Positions 59,715 through 64,000 of a DNA stretch of 64,000 nt are shown in pieces. The DNA comes from Zobellia barbeyronii (GTDB lineage Bacteria; Bacteroidota; Bacteroidia; Flavobacteriales; Flavobacteriaceae). Position 1 is the stretch's first letter. Each line of letters begins with the position of its first letter. The position numbers were made by a program, and so were the translations under genes. The notes beneath the pieces were generated by a model. It was not told where the DNA came from. It was given only the letters and a program-made list of their open reading frames with translations, and searched no databases. The DNA lies in the NCBI RefSeq assembly GCF_018603515.1, contig NZ_JACATN010000004.1, forward strand, positions 496,001 through 560,000, in the 5' to 3' direction.

Positions 59715-62528
59715 TTAACCTTTACTTGGTTTAGTCATTGGTTTTGACATATTATCCTTAGTCTTATCGAATACATAATCAATTACTTGCTGATGTCTAT
59801 TTTTTGAACGAACAGAACTACCGGCAGCTGGAGAAGCATAAAACCTTCTTGAAGCTACCCTAAATTTATTCGCATCACTAAAATGCATCATCATATGACT
59901 CCAAGCACCCATATTTCTTGGTTCTTCTTGAGCCCAGACCAAATCATCGGCCTTTTTATATTTTGCAATAACTGCTTTCATCTTTTCAGAAGGAACCGGG
60001 AACAATTGCTCTACACGAACCAAAGCCACATCATCCCTTTTCTGCTCTTCTTTTACCGCCAGTAAATCATAATAAAATTTACCTGTACAGAATACAACAG
60101 ATTTTACTTTGCTTACCGTAACAGAAGTATCATCAATAACTTCTTGGAAACCACCAGAAGCTAATTCATCTACCGTAGACATCGCTTTTGGATGTCTTAA
60201 TAAACTTTTTGGCGTGAATATAATTAACGGCTTTTTGAAATTGACTTTCATTTGCCTTCTAAGAATATGGTACATCTGCGCTGGCGTAGAAACATCTGCA
60301 ATATACATATTGTCTCTAGCACAAAGTTGCAAGTATCTTTCCATACGAGCAGAAGAATGCTCTGCTCCTTGTCCTTCATATCCATGTGGAAGCAACATTA
60401 CCAAACCATTTTGTAATTTCCACTTATCCTCAGCAGCCGAAATATACTGATCAATCATAATCTGAGCACCATTACTAAAATCACCAAACTGGGCTTCCCA
60501 GATTGTTAACGTATTAGGGCTTGCCATGGCATAACCATAATCAAAACCTACTACGCCGTATTCCGACAATAATGAATTATATATCTGAAATTTAGCTTGC
60601 TTATCATTAAGGTGATTTAACAAGATCACTTCTTCTTCACTTTCTTCAACTTTCATTACAGCATGTCTGTGCGAAAACGTACCACGCTCAACATCCTGGC
60701 CTGACATACGTACCGGATAACCTTCATGCAATAGTGTACCGTAAGCAAGTAACTCACCCATAGCCCAATCTAACTTCTCAGTCTCAAAGAACATGTTTTT
60801 ACGGTCCTTCACCAGTTTCTCTACCTTACGCAAGAACTTCTTATCTGCTGGAAGTTGCGTAATTACTTTAGCTATCTTGGTAAGTTCTTTTTTATCGAAA
60901 GTAGTATCTACCTTCTCCATCATTTCCCACTCACGAACGTTAGCAAAACCTTTCCACTCGTCTGCCATAAACGGAGTTATTTCCGTTTTATCCTCTTTAC
61001 GAGAATCTACAAGCTCTTCTTCCAAAGAAGCTTTATACTCTTCCTCTAGACCTTTTACATAGTCCTTTTCAATAACTCCTTCCGCCAACAATCTTTCCGC
61101 ATAAATATCACGCGGATTTTGATGTTTAGCTATAGCCTTATACAATTTTGGTTGCGTAAAACGAGGTTCATCACCTTCGTTATGACCATACTTTCTATAT
61201 CCTAATAAATCTATAAATACATCTCTATTGAAACGCATGCGATACTCCAAAGCAAAAAGCGATGCATGTACCACAGCTTCCACGTCATCAGAATTTACGT
61301 GTAATACCGGACTCAAAGTTACTTTTCCAACATCTGTACAATAGGTAGATGTACGAGCATCTAAATAGTTTGTAGTAAAACCAATTTGGTTATTTACTAC
61401 TATATGTATAGTTCCATTTGTTTTGTAACCGTCCAGATTGGCCATCTGCACCAACTCATACACAAGACCTTGACCAGCAATAGCCGCATCCCCATGTACA
61501 ATAATAGGAAGCACTTTTGAAAAATCATCTGGAAAATGAGCATCTTGTTTAGCGCGGGCTATACCTTCTACTACTCCACCAACCGTTTCTAAATGCGAAG
61601 GGTTAGGAGCAATATTCATTTTAATTTTTTTACCATTGTCAGTTTTACGCTCAGACGTCCAACCTAAATGATATTTTACATCTCCATCAAAAATCTCCTG
61701 TTCGTAGTCTTTACCATCAAACTCATTAAAGATATCTTTTGCCGCTTTTCCAAAAATATTGGTTAGCACATTAAGTCTTCCTCTATGCGCCATACCCATC
61801 ACAAACTGCTCTACACCTAGTTCGGCAGCACGTTCTACAACAGCATCTAACGCAGGAATCAATGATTCGTTTCCTTCTAAAGAAAATCGTTTCTGACCTA
61901 CGTACTTGGTATGCAAAAAGCCTTCAAACGAAACTGCTTGGTTCAACTTTCTAAGAATACGTCTTTTATGTTCGGAGTCAAATTTAGGGTGGTTATCATT
62001 AACATTTAACCAATTCTGAATCCATTCTACACGTTCCGGCTTACGGATGTACATGTATTCTACACCAATAGCATCACAATAAATGTGTTGCAAATGATCT
62101 ATAATTTCTTTTAGGGTGCTTACTCCAATGCCAATGATTTCACCTGCATTAAAAACAGTTCCCATGTCTCCTTGTGAGAGTCCAAAGTTCTCAATATCTA
62201 ATGATGGCTCGTATTTTCTACGCTCGCGAACAGGGTTTGTTTTTGTAAACAAATGACCTCTACTGCGATAACCATCAATAAGCCGAATAACCTGAAACTC
62301 CTTTTGGAGTGACTCCGGCATCTGCTGACCCATAGAATTTTGAGTGCCGTTTTGAGCTACGAAATCCTCAACATCCAACTCATCAAGAGCGGTCTCGGTT
62401 CCGAAATCATAACCTTGAAAAAAGGCGCGCCAACTAGGCTCTACACTATCGGGGTTAATAAGATATTTGTCGTATAGCTCTGAAAAAAAAGAGGTATGAG
62501 CGGTATTTAGAAAAGAATATTTATCCAT
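59715..62528 (-). CDS. sucA: 2-oxoglutarate dehydrogenase E1 component
   Basis: SucA decarboxylates 2-oxoglutarate with thiamine diphosphate and passes the succinyl group to the lipoyl arm of SucB. The 937 residues show an N-terminal region SFLNTAHTSFFSELYDKYL, GMAHRGRLNVLTN, VHGDAAIAGQGLVYE for ThDP binding, the QIGFTTNYLDARTSTYCTD segment, and YGHNEGDEPRFTQP. The length fits the family. The open frame extends to a TTG at 62606, but the ATG at 62528 gives the expected beginning (MDKYSFLNTAHTSF). It is the first gene of sucA-sucB. Confidence 0.97.
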   Translation of the reverse strand: MDKYSFLNTAHTSFFSELYDKYLINPDSVEPSWRAFFQGYDFGTETALDELDVEDFVAQNGTQNSMGQQMPESLQKEFQVIRLIDGYRSRGHLFTKTNPVRERRKYEPSLDIENFGLSQGDMGTVFNAGEIIGIGVSTLKEIIDHLQHIYCDAIGVEYMYIRKPERVEWIQNWLNVNDNHPKFDSEHKRRILRKLNQAVSFEGFLHTKYVGQKRFSLEGNESLIPALDAVVERAAELGVEQFVMGMAHRGRLNVLTNIFGKAAKDIFNEFDGKDYEQEIFDGDVKYHLGWTSERKTDNGKKIKMNIAPNPSHLETVGGVVEGIARAKQDAHFPDDFSKVLPIIVHGDAAIAGQGLVYELVQMANLDGYKTNGTIHIVVNNQIGFTTNYLDARTSTYCTDVGKVTLSPVLHVNSDDVEAVVHASLFALEYRMRFNRDVFIDLLGYRKYGHNEGDEPRFTQPKLYKAIAKHQNPRDIYAERLLAEGVIEKDYVKGLEEEYKASLEEELVDSRKEDKTEITPFMADEWKGFANVREWEMMEKVDTTFDKKELTKIAKVITQLPADKKFLRKVEKLVKDRKNMFFETEKLDWAMGELLAYGTLLHEGYPVRMSGQDVERGTFSHRHAVMKVEESEEEVILLNHLNDKQAKFQIYNSLLSEYGVVGFDYGYAMASPNTLTIWEAQFGDFSNGAQIMIDQYISAAEDKWKLQNGLVMLLPHGYEGQGAEHSSARMERYLQLCARDNMYIADVSTPAQMYHILRRQMKVNFKKPLIIFTPKSLLRHPKAMSTVDELASGGFQEVIDDTSVTVSKVKSVVFCTGKFYYDLLAVKEEQKRDDVALVRVEQLFPVPSEKMKAVIAKYKKADDLVWAQEEPRNMGAWSHMMMHFSDANKFRVASRRFYASPAAGSSVRSKNRHQQVIDYVFDKTKDNMSKPMTKPSKG

Positions 62529-62625
62529 AGAAAATTCTCTGTCATGCAAATAAATGGGTACAAAAATACAATAATTCCCATTTCTGAGACGTATCTTAGT
62601 ATGCAATATTGAAAAAATAAAGATA

Positions 62626-63162
62626 ATGATTAAAAAACTTTATAAGATCTCGAAAAGCACTTTTTTAGCGTTATTTCTTATCGTTTTTGCATTAAATTGT
62701 TCCGCACAAAACACTTCTACCCCTTCAGATTTCTGGAATAATGTACGATTTGGTGGGGGATTAGGCTTTGGACTCAATAATGGCGGCTTCAACGCTTCAG
62801 TCTCTCCAAGTGCTATTTATCAATTCAATGAGCAATTTTCAAGTGGTATAAGTCTCACTTTTAATTATGCCAAATATGATGACAGTAAACGTTATGCCTA
62901 TGGTGGAAGTATTATTTCTCTCTACAACCCCATACATTTTTTACAAATTTCTGCGGAATTAGAACAATTACGCATCAATCAAACTCTTAGTTTTAATGAT
63001 TCATCTACAATTGAAGATAATTACTGGTCGCCCTCTCTATTTTTAGGTTTAGGGTATACAGACCGAAATTTCACTGTTGGTATTCGCTACAATGTTCTTT
63101 ATGATGATAGCAAAAGCATCTACCTTGATGCATGGATGCCTTTCGTAAGAGTTTATTTTTAG
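62626..63162 (+). CDS. Small outer membrane beta-barrel protein
   Basis: The 178-residue protein has a signal peptide (hydrophobic TFLALFLIVFALN, cleavage near CSAQN), then a chain of alternating beta strands: FGGGLGFGLNNGGFNASVSP, SGISLTFNYAKYD, SLYNPIHFLQISAE, LFLGLGYTDRNFTVGIRYNV and a C-terminal WMPFVRVYF that ends in an aromatic residue, as in outer membrane barrels. No specific family is recognised. It is divergent from sucA with 97 bases between and its last codons overlap the convergent unknown gene by four bases. Confidence 0.8.
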   Translation: MIKKLYKISKSTFLALFLIVFALNCSAQNTSTPSDFWNNVRFGGGLGFGLNNGGFNASVSPSAIYQFNEQFSSGISLTFNYAKYDDSKRYAYGGSIISLYNPIHFLQISAELEQLRINQTLSFNDSSTIEDNYWSPSLFLGLGYTDRNFTVGIRYNVLYDDSKSIYLDAWMPFVRVYF

Positions 63163-63512
63163 GAGTATTTAGCTTTCAACCAAACTTTTTGAAGCTCTCT
63201 TTTTAACACCAGAAAGGTAACCTGATCCGCTACCTCTACAACATCGGTTACTGTAATTTCCTTAAATGCTTTCTCCGGAACATCTATGATATAGAGTAAA
63301 TTCAGGTATTCTGAAAAGCGCTCCATAATTAAACGATATATTTTCTCCCTTAAAACACTTTTAAGTTCTTCGGGAAGAATTTCCAAATTGAGGTCTATAT
63401 AAATATTGGCTAAACCAAAATCTTTTATCAGCTGAGCTACTAATTTATTATAAAGCTCAGCTTTTTCTGCATTTGCAAGCAAATCTGTACTATCGGAAAA
63501 ATTCAAAACCAT
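63159..63512 (-). CDS. Conserved hypothetical protein, function not recognised
   Basis: The 117 residues form an apparently all-helical, soluble protein with a mildly acidic first half (LLANAEKAELYNKLVAQLIKDF) and a basic end (FLVLKRELQKVWLKAKYS). No signal peptide, membrane helix or catalytic motif is visible. The even spacing of hydrophobic residues suggests a compact folded domain; codon use looks like its neighbours, so I think it is real. The stop overlaps the 3' end of the convergent barrel gene by four bases. I can assign no function. The gap to galE is 87 bases. Confidence 0.7.
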   Translation of the reverse strand: MVLNFSDSTDLLANAEKAELYNKLVAQLIKDFGLANIYIDLNLEILPEELKSVLREKIYRLIMERFSEYLNLLYIIDVPEKAFKEITVTDVVEVADQVTFLVLKRELQKVWLKAKYS

Positions 63513-63599
63513 AAATTATCTACGTTTCTGATTCAAAGTTGGTTTTGCTTGATAAAAAATTAATTCTAGATAATGAACAGCAAAGTCTATGTATTAAGG

Positions 63600-64000
63600 T
63601 TACGCCCTAACTTTCTGCTCCCACTCCCAAGCAGATTTCATTGCCTCGTCCAAAGTATATTGAGATTTCCAACCTAAAACATCATTCGCCTTTTTAGTAT
63701 CTGCATAAGCAGAAACAATATCACCAGCTCTTCTATCTACAATTTTATAATTTAGTTTTTTACCTGAAACTCTTTCAAAACTATGAATAACCTCAAGTAC
63801 GGAACTTCCTTTTCCTGTACCTAAATTAAACACCTCATAGTTGTCTTGGTTCTTTCCTCCTAGTAAACGTTGCAATGCCTTTACATGAGCCTTGGCCAAA
63901 TCTACTACGTAAATGTAATCACGAACACAAGTACCATCTTCTGTAGGATAATCATCACCAAAAACAGACAGCTCCTCTCTTAACCCCATACCTGTTTGAG
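63600..64000 (-). CDS. galE: UDP-glucose 4-epimerase, C-terminal part (cut by window edge)
   Basis: GalE interconverts UDP-glucose and UDP-galactose with bound NAD. The visible C-terminal 132 residues contain QTGMGLREELSVFGDDYPT, GTCVRDYIYVVDLAKAHV and VFNLGTGKGSSVLEV, the standard segments that line the sugar-binding half, and DVLGWKSQYTLDEAMKSAWEW at the end. The reading frame is open to the window edge; an internal Met at 63989 is not the start. The nucleotide-binding half with Gly-rich motif and Tyr-xxx-Lys lies outside. Confidence 0.93.
   Translation of the reverse strand, partial: QTGMGLREELSVFGDDYPTEDGTCVRDYIYVVDLAKAHVKALQRLLGGKNQDNYEVFNLGTGKGSSVLEVIHSFERVSGKKLNYKIVDRRAGDIVSAYADTKKANDVLGWKSQYTLDEAMKSAWEWEQKVRA

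Noticed and set aside
62529-62606. TTG-started extension of sucA by 26 residues
   Set aside because: SucA homologs begin near MDKYSFLNTAHTSF; the added residues look unrelated and the ATG at 62528 suffices.
1-64000. Mobile elements, prophage, defence systems or toxin-antitoxin pairs
   Set aside because: No transposase, integrase, restriction, toxin or phage gene is seen, no terminal repeats flank any segment, and composition looks even throughout.

Overview
The window is chromosomal DNA of a member of the Bacteroidota, almost certainly a Flavobacteriaceae species (probably marine). The evidence is an alternative complex III/cytochrome oxidase operon, type IX secretion sorting domains, ExbB-ExbD-ExbD gene sets, a DUF2723 protein, AT-rich gaps, and promoters of the flavobacterial form (TTG, 19 bases, TAnnTTTG). 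Most of it is core housekeeping DNA. I see no insertion sequence, prophage, CRISPR array, rRNA or integration scar.

Layout. 1-4.6 kb: queG (cut by the window edge) and ruvB, an acyl-CoA oxidase-like dehydrogenase, and a DUF2807 surface protein. 4.7-16.7 kb (minus): one respiratory operon, actABCDEF then cytochrome c oxidase subunits II and I, which carries electrons from menaquinol through cytochrome c to oxygen. 16.8-22.1 kb: a SPOR protein, then rimP-nusA-infB (minus) with a terminator-like hairpin in its leader. 22.2-33.9 kb: antiporter, tRNA-Gln, DUF2723 protein, a thioredoxin-fold protein without cysteine, phosphoesterase, cutC, glycosylasparaginase, polA. 33.9-39.2 kb: a T9SS-exported, calcium-repeat surface protein with its lipoprotein partner and a tiny protein that is almost only a T9SS sorting domain. 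39.4-46.3 kb: rplM-rpsI, rpsB-tsf and pyrH-frr, with an M61 peptidase on the opposite strand between tsf and pyrH. 46.4-52.4 kb: RND-type exporter, asnS, rpoN, a membrane protein. 52.4-55.6 kb (minus): ExbB, an unknown membrane protein, two ExbD and a PorT-like barrel. 55.8-64 kb: tRNA-Ser, ansA, tatD, a retropepsin-like protease, sucAB, an outer membrane barrel, an unknown protein and the end of galE.

No wholly new system is evident. The best leads are regulatory RNA candidates (leaders of rimP-nusA-infB, rpsB-tsf and rplM; an rpsB/tsf hairpin), the same helix-hairpin-helix tail on two unrelated proteins (ribosomal protein S2 and ActC), a sorting domain without a passenger, and an unknown membrane protein inside the ExbB/ExbD operon. 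Several upstream in-frame TTG codons are not real starts; I moved those starts to internal ATG codons and say why.
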